Positions 1 to 10,691 are shown, counted from the first letter of the stretch. The stretch: DNA of 64,000 nucleotides from Heliomicrobium modesticaldum Ice1 (GCF_000019165.1 NC_010337.2:909501-973500), one strand, 5' to 3'. The notes: generated by a model from the sequence alone, not told the origin. Program-made: numbers and translations.

Positions 1-99
1 GGCCTGGACGATTTCCATGTTGTTGCAGTTAAAGGCGCCGACGGCGTACTTGCCTTCTTCGGCGGCGGCAAGAAGTTGGGAGACTGGAACCAATGGCAT
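1..99 (-). CDS. fba: class II fructose-1,6-bisphosphate aldolase, N-terminus only
   Basis: The first 33 codons of a minus-strand gene that leaves the window on the left. The translation starts MPLVPVSQLL and runs into GKYAVGAFNCNNMEIVQA, the conserved N-terminus of class II (zinc) fructose-bisphosphate aldolase of glycolysis and gluconeogenesis. The ATG at 97-99 is preceded by GGAGGAG about 7 bases upstream. The catalytic and zinc-binding residues lie outside the window. It sits downstream of spo0F, the same neighbourhood as in Bacillus (spo0F-fbaA), but here a zinc-finger-like gene and a terminator come between them. Confidence 0.88.
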   Translation of the reverse strand, partial: MPLVPVSQLLAAAEEGKYAVGAFNCNNMEIVQA

Positions 100-196
100 C
101 GAGACATCTCCTCCTACATCGTTATCCTTGGAATCCCTTCGCCAAATGAGGCGGTATTCCCTTCCCGCTAGTATGCCCATCAGGCGGCTGAACAGG

Positions 197-231
197 AAAA
201 ACCGCGGAACAACTGGAGTAGAGTCCGCGGT
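197..231 (-). terminator. Rho-independent terminator after the cysteine-rich gene
   Basis: Read on the minus strand, ACCGCGGA and TCCGCGGT pair around a loop of about 15 bases, and TTTTTCC follows. It lies between the cysteine-rich gene (261-926) and fba, so fba probably has its own promoter in the 100-196 interval. Confidence 0.7.
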
Positions 232-260
232 GCCTGTCACAATATCGATGACGATGATGA

Positions 261-926
261 TTACGGTGATTTCTTCCGCCGCCGGCGGCCTCGACTGCTC
301 TCCCGGTGCCCCGGGGCGGCGCCTTGGATCTGCAACTCGGCGCAGCGCTTCATGGCCTGCAGGTCCTTGTCCGATTCGGCGTAGCAGACGTAGGTGTTAT
401 CGCAAGCCTCACAGCGGAGCTCCACCCGCTCCGGGTACACCTCCACATTGATCTGAAAACTGCCGCAGGAACAGGAGAGAGCGCCCTCCTCGGCCAGCTT
501 GTGCAGCCGTTCGAGAACGGCGTACATCACCTCAGGATTTTCAAAAAAATCGGTCAGCCCCAGGTTCTCTGCCATCTCCTGCAGGGATTTGTCCTGGTTC
601 AGGATGGCCGTTTTGACCTTCTCGCGGGGGCCGATGAAGCCGATCTCGACCAACGTCTCGGCGCAGCGGAGTTCAGTCAGTTGCGAAGACCAGAGCTGCT
701 CCCGGGGGAACCAGTGGAGGTGTTGGGTTTCGCACATGATGCAATGCGCCTGCAGCCAGAACCGCCTGCGGTCCTTGCTCCCCACCGTCATCAGCCCGGC
801 TCCACAGGAACAATGCAACTTATGCACTTTTCTTCCCGCAAAGGCAAACAAGGACAGGGCGTGAAAGTCCATGCGGCCACAGGCGGGACAACGAAGAGCC
901 ACGACTGTCATGGTGGACAGGATCAT
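261..926 (-). CDS. cysteine-pair (zinc-finger-like) protein of unknown function
   Basis: A 221-residue protein with four CxxC-type pairs: CPACG near residue 14, CSCG near 40, CIMC near 63, and CSCG plus CEAC in the C-terminal third. The spacing suggests two zinc ribbons flanking a helical middle part. There is no signal peptide or membrane segment, and the tail is very basic (RGRRRRKK), which could bind nucleic acid; that is inference. The ATG at 926 has GGAGGG eight bases upstream. The gene is inserted between spo0F and fba, on the same strand and 59 bases after spo0F's downstream neighbour would be expected to start. I do not recognise a named family. Confidence 0.75.
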   Translation of the reverse strand: MILSTMTVVALRCPACGRMDFHALSLFAFAGRKVHKLHCSCGAGLMTVGSKDRRRFWLQAHCIMCETQHLHWFPREQLWSSQLTELRCAETLVEIGFIGPREKVKTAILNQDKSLQEMAENLGLTDFFENPEVMYAVLERLHKLAEEGALSCSCGSFQINVEVYPERVELRCEACDNTYVCYAESDKDLQAMKRCAELQIQGAAPGHRESSRGRRRRKKSP

Positions 927-985
927 GTGGCGAACCCTCCTTTCTACCCCCAGTATTCAACGTAACAGGGCAAAATCCTTTTTTG

Positions 986-1372
986 TCAACTCCGATATTC
1001 GAAGGGAGATGCGCGCCACCGGGTGATCTTTTGCGTCAGTTCCATCACATCGAAGGGCTTGATCAAATGGTCCAAGATGTCGAGGGCGCCGGCCTCCTTG
1101 ATCAGGGAAAGATCCTCATAAGCGGACATCAAGATGACCGGCAACCGGTGGCCTCGCCGGCGCGCTTCCGCCAGCGCCTCCAGACCGGTCATGGCCGGCA
1201 TCCTGACGTCGAGCAGCATCAGGGAATACTCCCGCCTCCCCAGCTTTTCAAGGGCCTCTGCCCCGCTGGCCGCCACCTCAACAGGGACGCCCACCAGGTG
1301 GAAGGCCTCGTACAACAGGCGGCGGACACCTTTTTGGTCATCGACAACCAATACCCATCGGGAATCGCCCAT
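986..1372 (-). CDS. spo0F: Spo0F-like single-domain response regulator (sporulation phosphorelay)
   Basis: About 128 residues forming one CheY-like receiver domain with no output domain. The acidic pocket (VVDDQ), phosphoacceptor Asp (LLLDVRMP), switch Ser (ILMSAYE) and conserved Lys (IKPFD) are all present, and the wording around them matches Spo0F. In the known phosphorelay Spo0F accepts phosphate from sensor kinases and passes it through Spo0B to Spo0A. I chose ATG 1372 rather than the GTG at 1399 because GGGAGAGGTGG lies directly upstream of it. The rpoE-pyrG-spo0F-fba order supports the name, although several genes are inserted between pyrG and spo0F here. Confidence 0.85.
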   Translation of the reverse strand: MGDSRWVLVVDDQKGVRRLLYEAFHLVGVPVEVAASGAEALEKLGRREYSLMLLDVRMPAMTGLEALAEARRRGHRLPVILMSAYEDLSLIKEAGALDILDHLIKPFDVMELTQKITRWRASPFEYRS

Positions 1373-1448
1373 AGGACGTTCCACCTCTCCCGCAAACACC
1401 GAGCGTCATTGTGAACGAAAAGGCCGGGCGGCTACCCCGCAGGCCGCA

Positions 1449-1544
1449 GGCCGCACCGCAGGCCGCACCGCAGGCCGCACCGCAGGCCGCACCGCAGGCC
1501 GCACCGCAGGCCGCACCGCAGGCCGCACCGCAGGCCGCACCGCA
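1449..1544. repeat. 12-bp tandem repeat, 8 perfect copies
   Basis: The unit GGCCGCACCGCA repeats eight times without a mismatch and has partial copies at both ends. It lies between the terminator of the Yip1-like gene and the start of spo0F, so it falls in the spo0F upstream region. It is very GC-rich. The plus strand is open through it (Ala-Gly-Arg-Thr repeats), but nothing supports expression of that frame. Confidence 0.95.
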
Positions 1545-1600
1545 GGCCGCCCAGGCAGACTATCGTTGCATCTTGCGTTGATATTTCGTTACAAGAAAAG

Positions 1601-1636
1601 AAAATCCTGCCTCTGCAAGGGGCAGGCAGGACTTTT
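1601..1636 (-). terminator. terminator after the Yip1-like gene
   Basis: On the minus strand AAAAGTCCTGCC pairs with GGCAGGATTTT around a 13-base loop, followed by CTTTTC. It sits 46 bases past the stop of the Yip1-like gene and upstream of the repeat array and spo0F. Confidence 0.7.
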
Positions 1637-1681
1637 ATCGCAGATTTTCATCACCTTGCAGGCTCTGTCGGCCAGTCTGTC

Positions 1682-2584
1682 TCACCGAGATGATAGGGGG
1701 AGCGTTCCGAGCGACGGGAGCAGGGACAGCGCGATCAGGATAAACAGGAACAGGGCAAGCATGAGCAGCAACAGGGGCAGGAGGAGGACGAACACGGCCC
1801 GTCCGGTGGAGAGCCGCAAGGCCGCTTTGATCGCCAGCGCCTGCAGGATGAAGATCCACAAGGTCACCGCAAAGGCGCCGAGTCCCTGCACCGCTTGTCC
1901 GCCGGGGGCGTACGTCCCGATCAGACCGAGGGGGGCGTAGAGGAGCATGGGCCAATAGGTCAGCCCGAGGGAGGCCAACAGGCCCTTGCCGTTGCCTACG
2001 CCGCCGAGCAGTTCACCGATGAGATTGAAGAAGCCGGTCATAAATAACCAGGTGAAGAGGCCGAAAAGGACGCCAAAGAGGCGTATGCGGGCCTTGAGCC
2101 CTTCTAAGAGCGGCCCTGCCAGTTCCGGCGGAAAAGGACTGTCCGGGCCGCCTGCGCCCCCCAGGCTCAGATCGATGAGCAGGTTGACGACAGATGCGAC
2201 CAGGACAACGGACAGCGCCAAGCCGAGCGGTTTCTCCCGCGCGGCGACGGCGAAAGCCTGTTTCGGCTTGACCAGCACATGATAGAGGTAATCCCAACAG
2301 TTCCAACGGCCAGGCCTTTCGTCTTCACCAGCATGCGCCCTCTGTTCCCCATCGGCATGCGGCCTCTGTTCCCCACCGGCCTTTTCCTCAGGGCGCCGCA
2401 GGGGAGGCGCCTCTCCTTGGTGCTCTGTCACCATCGGGCAGATCGGTCCCCCTGTCGGCGCGCCGGGCTCGACGGCGCCCGACAGACTCGGTGCTATCGC
2501 CCTCGACTCACTTGACGCCATCTCGCTTGAAGGGATTGGAAGGTTCACTTTCCCTGCCCGTTCTTCCGCTCTCTCCTTCTCCAT
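1682..2584 (-). CDS. Yip1-domain integral membrane protein
   Basis: 300 residues. The first 100 or so are hydrophilic and low in complexity (Glu/Pro/Gly/His-rich, with repeated HADGEQ-type words). Then WNCWDYLYHVLVKPKQAF begins a Yip1-like region with about five hydrophobic segments. The PKQAF motif before the first membrane span is typical of bacterial YIP1-family proteins, whose function is poorly defined. An AAAGGAA site precedes the ATG. The gene is followed by a clear terminator, so it is probably a single-gene unit. Confidence 0.7.
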   Translation of the reverse strand: MEKERAEERAGKVNLPIPSSEMASSESRAIAPSLSGAVEPGAPTGGPICPMVTEHQGEAPPLRRPEEKAGGEQRPHADGEQRAHAGEDERPGRWNCWDYLYHVLVKPKQAFAVAAREKPLGLALSVVLVASVVNLLIDLSLGGAGGPDSPFPPELAGPLLEGLKARIRLFGVLFGLFTWLFMTGFFNLIGELLGGVGNGKGLLASLGLTYWPMLLYAPLGLIGTYAPGGQAVQGLGAFAVTLWIFILQALAIKAALRLSTGRAVFVLLLPLLLLMLALFLFILIALSLLPSLGTLPLSSR

Positions 2585-2654
2585 AACCGACCGTTCCTTT
2601 CTTCATGGCCTCCGACATTCCTTAAGGGGATAATCAGATATTTTGTTAAAACCG

Positions 2655-2832
2655 TTTCACGCCCTCCGCTTCATCTTAAAGCCGCTTTAAGCCATCTGCC
2701 TCATCCTTAAAGCCGCTTCAAGCCATCTGCCTCATCCTTAAAACCACTTCAGCCATCTGCCTCATCCTTAGAGCCGCTTTAAGCCATCTGCCTCATCCTT
2801 AGAGCCGCTTCAAGCCCTCCGCTTCGTCCTTC
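2655..2832. repeat. about 32-bp tandem repeat downstream of sppA
   Basis: Five to six diverged copies of a unit that reads GCCATCTGCCTCATCCTTAA followed by AGCCGCTTCAA. Single-base differences and one 1-bp deletion separate the copies. The array fills nearly all of the gap between the sppA stop (2846) and the next gene's start (2584). I see no other feature in this gap. Confidence 0.9.
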
Positions 2833-2845
2833 CTCGTCAAAGCGA

Positions 2846-3778
2846 TCAGGGCAAGGGATTTTTTGGTTGCAACAGGTCAAGGAGGCGCACGGGAGAAAGG
2901 GTTTGCCCGAAAAGACCCGTGCTGGTCATGCCGGATAAGAGGCGGTCAAGGGCGGAGCCCCTGCCGTACTCGCGGATCTCCGGTTCGCCCCTTATCCCTG
3001 CCATCGTCCCCGCCAGCGCCACAGCATCGTAGAAGTTGCCCAGTTCATCTACCAGCCCTAATTCCTTGGCCTGCCGTCCCGTAAAGACCCGCCCGTCGGC
3101 AAGGGCGCGCACCTGCTCATGGGGCATATGGCGGCCTTCGGCCACGACGTCGATGAACTGCTGGTAAATGTCATCGACCATGCCCTGCAGGATCGCCCGC
3201 TCTTCCGGCGTCATCTCCCGCGCGGAAGAGGCGATGTCTTTGTAGGGTCCGCTCTTGATCACGTTGGGCCGGTAGCCGATCTTCTGGTAGAGCTCCGTCA
3301 GGTTAGCCAGGTCGAGGATCACCCCGATGGAGCCTGTCGTGGTGGCCGCGTTGGCGACGATCTTATCGGCCCGCGCCGCCACCCAGTACCCGCCGGAGGC
3401 CGCCACATCGCCCATGGAGGCGACCACCACCTTACCGCTCTCGCGGAGGCGATCCACCTCGCGTCCGATCTCCTGAGAAGCCGCTGACGTTCCCCCGGGC
3501 GAGTTGATCCGCAGCACCACCGCTTTGATCTGCTTGTCCTGCTGAAGCCGGCGCAGCGCCTCGAGCACCTGGCCCGAACCGGATTCTCCGCCGAGCAATC
3601 CGGCGCCGGCGCCAGCCCCGGCGTCGGCGATCATCCCTTCGAGCCGCACCACGGCGACGGTGTTGCCCGCCGAAGGGCCGTCGGCGCGGTGCGCGCCCGG
3701 CCGGAAGAGGATGAGCAACACCGAAAGAGCCACCACCGCCAGGACCGCGCCTACCACCCACTGTTTCCTTTTTGCCAA
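2846..3778 (-). CDS. sppA: signal peptide peptidase SppA (short form)
   Basis: 310 residues with one N-terminal membrane anchor (about residues 7-25) and an S49 peptidase domain. The catalytic Ser lies in the TTTGSIGV segment and the Lys in SGPYKDIASS, the Ser/Lys dyad of the single-domain Gram-positive form. It would cleave leftover signal peptides in the membrane. The start is a TTG at 3778 with GGAGGAGG upstream. It follows alr by 69 bases on the same strand and is probably cotranscribed with it. Confidence 0.9.
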   Translation of the reverse strand: MAKRKQWVVGAVLAVVALSVLLILFRPGAHRADGPSAGNTVAVVRLEGMIADAGAGAGAGLLGGESGSGQVLEALRRLQQDKQIKAVVLRINSPGGTSAASQEIGREVDRLRESGKVVVASMGDVAASGGYWVAARADKIVANAATTTGSIGVILDLANLTELYQKIGYRPNVIKSGPYKDIASSAREMTPEERAILQGMVDDIYQQFIDVVAEGRHMPHEQVRALADGRVFTGRQAKELGLVDELGNFYDAVALAGTMAGIRGEPEIREYGRGSALDRLLSGMTSTGLFGQTLSPVRLLDLLQPKNPLP

Positions 3779-3847
3779 AACAACCAGCCTCCTCCGGCTA
3801 GACTCGTCCTTCGTCTGACCGTTCGCCCCGAGGGGAGACGGCCGGTT

Positions 3848-5098
3848 TTATTCCAATCGGGCGGCCTCTTCCCTGCGTCCGCTGCCAAGTCTTTGCCGCA
3901 TTGTCGACTCGGCGCTCACATGGACGCGGGGCACATTCAGAGCTACCACCGTGCGCCGAGCCGGAAGCTGGACGACCGTCCCGAGCTGCACATCAGGGAT
4001 GTCGGTCACATCGATCATCGTCATCTGCATGGCTACTTTGCCGAGCACCGGCGCGCGCCGTTCGCCGATGCGGACCGACCGAGCCGTCGGACCGAGGCCG
4101 AAGTAGGCAGCCGATGTCTTCACCAGCACCTTCGCCAGGTCCCAGAGGCTTACCGGCACGCTGACCGGTTCCAGTTGGTAGCCGTCGACATAACCGACAG
4201 GCAGCACCGCCACCCGCGTCTCTCGCCGGGTGACATAGGCGCGCCCGTAACCGACGCCGTGCCCCGGCGGCAGGGTGGCCACATGGGCCACGCGCGCTTT
4301 CAGACGCCAGACGTCGCGCAAGGCCAGACCGGCAGCCACCGGTCCCGCCGGCTGTCCGTAGAGCAGCGTGCCGATGCGCACACCGTCAAAGTGGTACTGC
4401 GGGAAGGCCAGGGCCGCCGCCGAGTTGGCCACATGCTTGACCGGGATCGAAAATCCGGCGCAGGCCTCCATGGCGGCCACCGTCTCCAGAAAGCGGGCGA
4501 CCTGGCGGTGAACCTGGCGGACATCGCCCGTCGCCGCCGTGGCCAGGTGGGTAAATGCCCCCTCCAGGTACAACTCGTCCTGGCCGACAATGGCCGCCAC
4601 CAGCAGCGGCGCAGCGGCGGCAACAACGCCCGTCCGCCCCAGGCCGGTCTCTACCTTAATGTGGACCGGCAGCCCCCGCCGGCCCTGACGCCGGGCTTCC
4701 TGGGCGATCTGCACGGCTCTATCGACGTCGCTCACGCTGGCCGTCAAACCGAAACGAACCAGATCGCCCGTTTCTTCCGCCATAAAGGGAGCCATCACCA
4801 GGATGGGCGCATCGATGCCGCTCCGGCGCAGTTGGACGCCTTCGCTCACATGGGTGACAGCCAGCCGGTCGACGCCGTTTTCGACGAGGCAGCGGGCGCA
4901 CTCGACGATGCCGCAGCCGTAGGCGTTGGCCTTGACGACACCGTAGAGGATCTTTTCATCGCCGAGATACTGCCGGATCGATCGCGCGTTGTGGGCCAGG
5001 GCGTCCATGTCGACCTCGACCCAGCAACCCAACCCCCGGGCAGCTTCATCCCCTCTCCTGTCTTCGGCGTCTGCGCCCTGCGGGCGAATTCCGTTCAT
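3848..5098 (-). CDS. alr: alanine racemase
   Basis: 416 residues, PLP-dependent, making D-alanine for peptidoglycan. The PLP lysine is in VVKANAYGCG; the second catalytic Tyr is in the HGVGYGRAY segment, and the C-terminal beta domain is complete. The usual His in KANAYGHG is Cys here. The N-terminus has about 25 extra residues before the barrel (NGIRPQGADAEDRR and following). AGGAGG lies 10 bases before the ATG. It starts 21 bases after the FemX-like transferase gene, so both may serve cell-wall synthesis in one operon. Confidence 0.92.
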   Translation of the reverse strand: MNGIRPQGADAEDRRGDEAARGLGCWVEVDMDALAHNARSIRQYLGDEKILYGVVKANAYGCGIVECARCLVENGVDRLAVTHVSEGVQLRRSGIDAPILVMAPFMAEETGDLVRFGLTASVSDVDRAVQIAQEARRQGRRGLPVHIKVETGLGRTGVVAAAAPLLVAAIVGQDELYLEGAFTHLATAATGDVRQVHRQVARFLETVAAMEACAGFSIPVKHVANSAAALAFPQYHFDGVRIGTLLYGQPAGPVAAGLALRDVWRLKARVAHVATLPPGHGVGYGRAYVTRRETRVAVLPVGYVDGYQLEPVSVPVSLWDLAKVLVKTSAAYFGLGPTARSVRIGERRAPVLGKVAMQMTMIDVTDIPDVQLGTVVQLPARRTVVALNVPRVHVSAESTMRQRLGSGRREEAARLE

Positions 5099-5119
5099 CA
5101 GTCTTTGGCCTCCTTGGCT

Positions 5120-6190
5120 TTACGATCCCTTCCGGCGGGAGAGGGCCTTGCGGACAAGGTTTTGGTACATGGGCTCGGCCACGTTCCAGAGGTGGTAGAA
5201 AAAAGGCTGGTATACCCGATCATATTCGCCGATAAAGCCTACATAGTCGCCGTTGAAACCGCGCTTGAAGCGGACGAGGCCGTAGAGCGGATGGTCTTCG
5301 CCGACCTGACCGGGCACGCCGCGGAAATCGTAGAGGGTGCAGCCCTCGGCCTTGGCCCAACAGATCATCTTCCACTGCAGCAGGTAGTTGGGCATGACGT
5401 TGCGGTGGCGGTTCGAAGAGGCGCCGTAGATATACCAGGCCTTCTTCCCCAGGATGAAGGCCAGCGTTCCGGCGATGGCCTCCCCCTGATAGCGGGCGAT
5501 GAAGAGCTTGGCCATCCCCGCAGGAACCAGGTTGTCCCACATGTCCTCAAAGTAAGCGTAACTCCGCACGAGGAAGTTGTCCCGCTCGCTCGTCTCCTTC
5601 AGGACCTTGTAAAAAAGGGGAAGTTCCTCCTTGCCGCAGTCCTCGTCGATGACGACGCCCTTCTTCTCAGCCAGACGTATGTTGTAGCGCGTTTTCTGAT
5701 GAAAACGGGCGAAGATCTGGTCTAAGTCGTCAGATATGTCGAGCCGGAAGACAAAGCGCGGTTGGACGCCTTCAAAACCTTCGCCCTTGTCGACGCGGCG
5801 AAAGCCGCGCGAGCAGAGGTATTCGGTCCAGTCCGGCGCCGGGTCGATGACATCGGGATCGATCTTCAGAAAAAGGGCCTTCTCCCGCCGGGCCAACGCC
5901 TCGATCCCTTCCAGCAGCCGATCGGCTGCGTCGGGGCGCGCCGGATCGATGACCGGTCCCCGAGGCGCGTAGAAGATATGCTTGCCCACGACCGGGATGC
6001 GCCGCTTGAGGATGGAGACGGCCGCCAGTGGCGTCCCCGCTTCCTCCACCATCAGCCGGTGCGGTTGCCAGCCGGTGCGGGACTTCACATCGCCCCACTC
6101 CCAGGACTGGAGTACATGGCCCTTCGGATGCTCCGCCATGAACCGGTTGAAACGCTCCTTGTCCTGGATAGCCAGTTCGCGAACGTTCAA
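5120..6190 (-). CDS. FemAB/FemX-type peptidoglycan branch aminoacyltransferase
   Basis: About 356 residues of the FemABX family: two GNAT-like halves with typical stretches QSWEWGDVKSRTGW, FARFHQKTRYNIRLAEKKGV and YDFRGVPG. Members add amino acids from aminoacyl-tRNA to the peptidoglycan stem peptide. I chose TTG 6190 (reading NVRELAIQDKERF) because AAAGGGG sits 11 bases upstream and the family begins here. An in-frame ATG at 6262 would add 24 residues. It is followed by alr, in keeping with a cell-wall operon. The exact substrate cannot be read from the sequence. Confidence 0.85.
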   Translation of the reverse strand: MNVRELAIQDKERFNRFMAEHPKGHVLQSWEWGDVKSRTGWQPHRLMVEEAGTPLAAVSILKRRIPVVGKHIFYAPRGPVIDPARPDAADRLLEGIEALARREKALFLKIDPDVIDPAPDWTEYLCSRGFRRVDKGEGFEGVQPRFVFRLDISDDLDQIFARFHQKTRYNIRLAEKKGVVIDEDCGKEELPLFYKVLKETSERDNFLVRSYAYFEDMWDNLVPAGMAKLFIARYQGEAIAGTLAFILGKKAWYIYGASSNRHRNVMPNYLLQWKMICWAKAEGCTLYDFRGVPGQVGEDHPLYGLVRFKRGFNGDYVGFIGEYDRVYQPFFYHLWNVAEPMYQNLVRKALSRRKGS

Positions 6191-6288
6191 GTTGGAAAAT
6201 CCCCTTTCTATCTGGCAAGCTATTTCCCGCTCATAACCGAGGAGACCTTTCCGAACCCTCAAAAAGGACTGCGAAAAGGCCTCCGTCT

Positions 6289-8139
<1,851 letters not shown>

Positions 8140-8198
8140 TCACTCCGGTTCGGGTTTTACACTCCATCTATTCTACCCAAAGAGTGTCAAAGGATCAA

Positions 8199-8224
8199 CA
8201 AAAAGCGAGCTTATTCAGCTCGCT
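8199..8224 (-). terminator. rpoE terminator overlapping its last codons
   Basis: On the minus strand AGCGAGCT pairs with AGCTCGCT around a 5-base loop, followed by TTTTTG. The 5' arm of the stem is made of the last codons of rpoE, so the stop codon lies in the loop. It separates rpoE from pyrG 80 bases on. Confidence 0.75.
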
Positions 8225-8609
8225 CCCAGTCGTCATCTCGGATCCGACCGTAGTCATGGTCGCGGTCGTCATAATCCTCATCGTCGCCGCTCTCGCCGTC
8301 TTCATACTCGACAGTCTTGTTGAGCAAGGAGATGGTCGGGATGCGCCGCGCCGATTTGGCCGGCGCCCAGTTGCGCAGGCCCCAGAAGCCGTTGCCGATG
8401 TGGACAAAGCGCATATCCAGGTTCATCTGGGTGTACACAGCGGCGATGGACTTGGGATCCTCCGGGTCTTCATAGCCGATGCGGGCCAGTGCCTGCACGA
8501 TCAGATCCCGGAAGTGGGTGTTTTCTCCCTTCTCCTTCAGCAGTTGAAAGAGCACATCCATTTCGGAGACCCGGCGGCCGGTGTTGACGGTGGTGATGGG
8601 TTCGGACAC
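8211..8609 (-). CDS. rpoE: RNA polymerase delta subunit
   Basis: 132 residues with an N-terminal HARE winged-helix domain (MDVLFQLLKEKGENTHFRDLI to FWGLRNWAP) and an acidic C-terminus (EYEDGESGDDEDYDD and following), the layout of RNA polymerase delta. In Firmicutes delta displaces nucleic acid and aids RNA polymerase recycling. The tail is shorter than in Bacillus. The start is GTG 8609 with GAGGGAG nine bases upstream. Position before pyrG matches the conserved rpoE-pyrG pair. Confidence 0.85.
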   Translation of the reverse strand: MSEPITTVNTGRRVSEMDVLFQLLKEKGENTHFRDLIVQALARIGYEDPEDPKSIAAVYTQMNLDMRFVHIGNGFWGLRNWAPAKSARRIPTISLLNKTVEYEDGESGDDEDYDDRDHDYGRIRDDDWERAE

Positions 8610-8817
8610 TCTGCAGCACTCCCTCGATATCGTCGGACGCTCTTTGCGCGTTGGGTTAGCGGCTGGGGCGGGTTGGGCCGTTCGCTAAGCGCTGCGCAGC
8701 GGCTACGCGGGGGCGCCAAAACTTACGGGCTTTTCTGCAAGTCATGGCGCCTTAATCCGCTTCGCCGCTTTCGCTCGCACTCGCCGCTTCGCGCAAAACG
8801 CTCACGGTCCACCCACC

Positions 8818-8950
8818 CCAGGCCACAATTCATCATCGGGCTTCCGGGCGAAGGATCCTTTTCCGCCCAAGGCCACAATTTATCATCGTGCTCCCGGACG
8901 AAGGATAACCTTTATCCACCGAGCCACCATTCATCACCCTGACCTGGGCG
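8818..8950. repeat. three degenerate copies of a ~50-bp repeat between argS and rpoE
   Basis: GGCCACAATTYATCATCG recurs at 8821 and 8871, followed each time by a CGGRCGAAGGAT-type segment. A weaker third copy begins near 8922. The array starts about 50 bases past the argS stop. The rest of the 390-base gap (8610-8817) is GC-rich and shows no gene; the rpoE promoter must lie here but I cannot place it. Confidence 0.8.
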
Positions 8951-8999
8951 AGAGAGACCCTTTCGACGGGGTCCTTCTAGTATTTTACACTTGACTATA

Positions 9000-10691
9000 C
9001 TACATACGCTCCGGTGCTGTCAAACCCATGCAATGGAGGACGTTGCGGAGGACGATGCGCGAGTCGTCGACGAGGAGGAGGCGGGCGTCGCGCAGTTCCT
9101 TTTCGTCGGTGAGGACGCGGCAGTGGGTGTAGAAGCTGTGGAAGAGGGCGGCCAGATCCTGGGCGTAGCGGGCCATGCGGTGGGGCTCCATCTGGGTCGC
9201 CGCCCGGGCCACCTCGTCAGGCAGGTCGGCGATCTTGCGGATCAGGGCGAGCTCGGCAGGGTGGTCGAGGACGGTCAGGTCAAGGCCAGCCTCGACCTGT
9301 TGACCCTGAGGCACGGCGTAGCCGGCTTCCTGAGCGGTGCGCAGGATGGAGCAGATGCGGGCGTGGGCGTATTGGACGTAAAAGACAGGGTTTTCTGAGG
9401 ACTGGCGCTTGGCCAGGTCCAGGTCGAAGTCGAGGTGGGCGTCGGCGCCGCGCATGACGAAGAAGAAGCGGGCGGCGTCCTTGCCGACTTCCTCGATCAG
9501 TTCGTCGAGGGTGATGTACTGCCCTGTCCGCTTGGACATGCGGACGATCTCGCCGCCTTTGTAGAGGCGCACCAGCTGCATCAGGATGACATCCAATTTC
9601 TTAGGGTCGTAGCCGACGGCCTTGACGGCGTTTTTCATCCGCGAGACGTGGCCGTGGTGGTCGGCGCCCCAGATGTTGATCACCCAATCAAAGCCGCGGT
9701 CGAACTTGTTTTTGTGGTAGGCGATGTCGGCGGCGAAATAGGTAGGGATGCCGTTGGAACGGACGAGCACCTCGTCCTTCTCCTCGCCGAGGGCCGTCGC
9801 CTTGAACCAGAGGGCGCCTTCGTTTTCGTAGATGTAGCCGTTAGCGCGCAATCTTTCCAGGGTCTGCTGGATGGCGCCGGAGTCGTGGAGGGACTGCTCG
9901 GAGAACCAGACATCATAGACGACGCCGAAGCGCTCCAGGGTCCGGCGGATAGCGTCCAGCTTCTCCCGCAGGGCGTATTTGACGAGCATCTCCCGGCGCA
10001 GGGAGGACTCCAAGGCCAGGTATTTGTCGCCCTCTTTGGCGATAAGACCGCGCATCGTCTCGACGATGTCCTCGCCATGGTAGCCTTCCTCCGGGAAGGG
10101 CACGTCGCGGCCCAGGAGTTGCAGATAACGCGCCTCTAGGGACTTGGCGAAATTTTCGATCTGATTGCCGGCGTCGTTGATGTAAAACTCCTTCTGAACA
10201 TCGAAGCCGGCCAGGCGGAGCAGGTTGGCCAGGGTGTCGCCGAGGGCGGCGCCGCGGGCGTTGCCCATGTGCAGGAGGCCTGTCGGGTTGGCGCTGACAA
10301 ACTCCACCTGCACCCGCCGTCCGGCGCCGACCTTTGAAGCGCCGTAAGCTTCGTCCGCCTGCTGGACCGCCGGGAGGACGGGGTAGAGCCAGGCGTGGTG
10401 CAAGGTGAAATTGATGAAGCCCGGGCCGGCCACTTGAACGTCTTTCAGCCAATCGCCCCGGTCGATGCGGGCGACGATCTTTTCCGCCAGTTGGCGGGGG
10501 TTCATGCGGGCCTCTCGGGCCATCAGCATAGCCACGTTGGTGGCAAAATCGCCATGCTGTTTTTCCCGAGGCACCTCCAGGGCGAAGGGCGGGATCGGCC
10601 CAACGTTCACCTCTTTGGCGTTGCGGGCGCCTTCCAGGGCTTGGACGACGGCGGCCGAGATGCGGCGGCGAATAGCTTCAACGAAGTTCAC
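9000..10691 (-). CDS. argS: arginyl-tRNA synthetase
   Basis: 563 residues, class I. The HIGH-type signature reads NPTGLLHMGNARGA, the KMSKS-type loop reads VRMSKRTGQYI, and the C-terminal DALR anticodon-binding domain ends in the conserved LGLTAPERM-like tail (here MGLTAPERM). It charges tRNA-Arg. The GTG start at 10691 overlaps the end of the DUF1934 gene by 14 bases, with GGAGG 12 bases upstream, so the two are translationally close. The ywiB-argS pairing is also seen in Bacillus. Confidence 0.95.
   Translation of the reverse strand: MNFVEAIRRRISAAVVQALEGARNAKEVNVGPIPPFALEVPREKQHGDFATNVAMLMAREARMNPRQLAEKIVARIDRGDWLKDVQVAGPGFINFTLHHAWLYPVLPAVQQADEAYGASKVGAGRRVQVEFVSANPTGLLHMGNARGAALGDTLANLLRLAGFDVQKEFYINDAGNQIENFAKSLEARYLQLLGRDVPFPEEGYHGEDIVETMRGLIAKEGDKYLALESSLRREMLVKYALREKLDAIRRTLERFGVVYDVWFSEQSLHDSGAIQQTLERLRANGYIYENEGALWFKATALGEEKDEVLVRSNGIPTYFAADIAYHKNKFDRGFDWVINIWGADHHGHVSRMKNAVKAVGYDPKKLDVILMQLVRLYKGGEIVRMSKRTGQYITLDELIEEVGKDAARFFFVMRGADAHLDFDLDLAKRQSSENPVFYVQYAHARICSILRTAQEAGYAVPQGQQVEAGLDLTVLDHPAELALIRKIADLPDEVARAATQMEPHRMARYAQDLAALFHSFYTHCRVLTDEKELRDARLLLVDDSRIVLRNVLHCMGLTAPERM

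Noticed and set aside
1134-1940. A plus-strand frame encoding Ala-Gly-Arg-Thr repeats
   Set aside because: It runs antisense through spo0F, the 12-bp array and the Yip1-like gene and has no ribosome site or family similarity.
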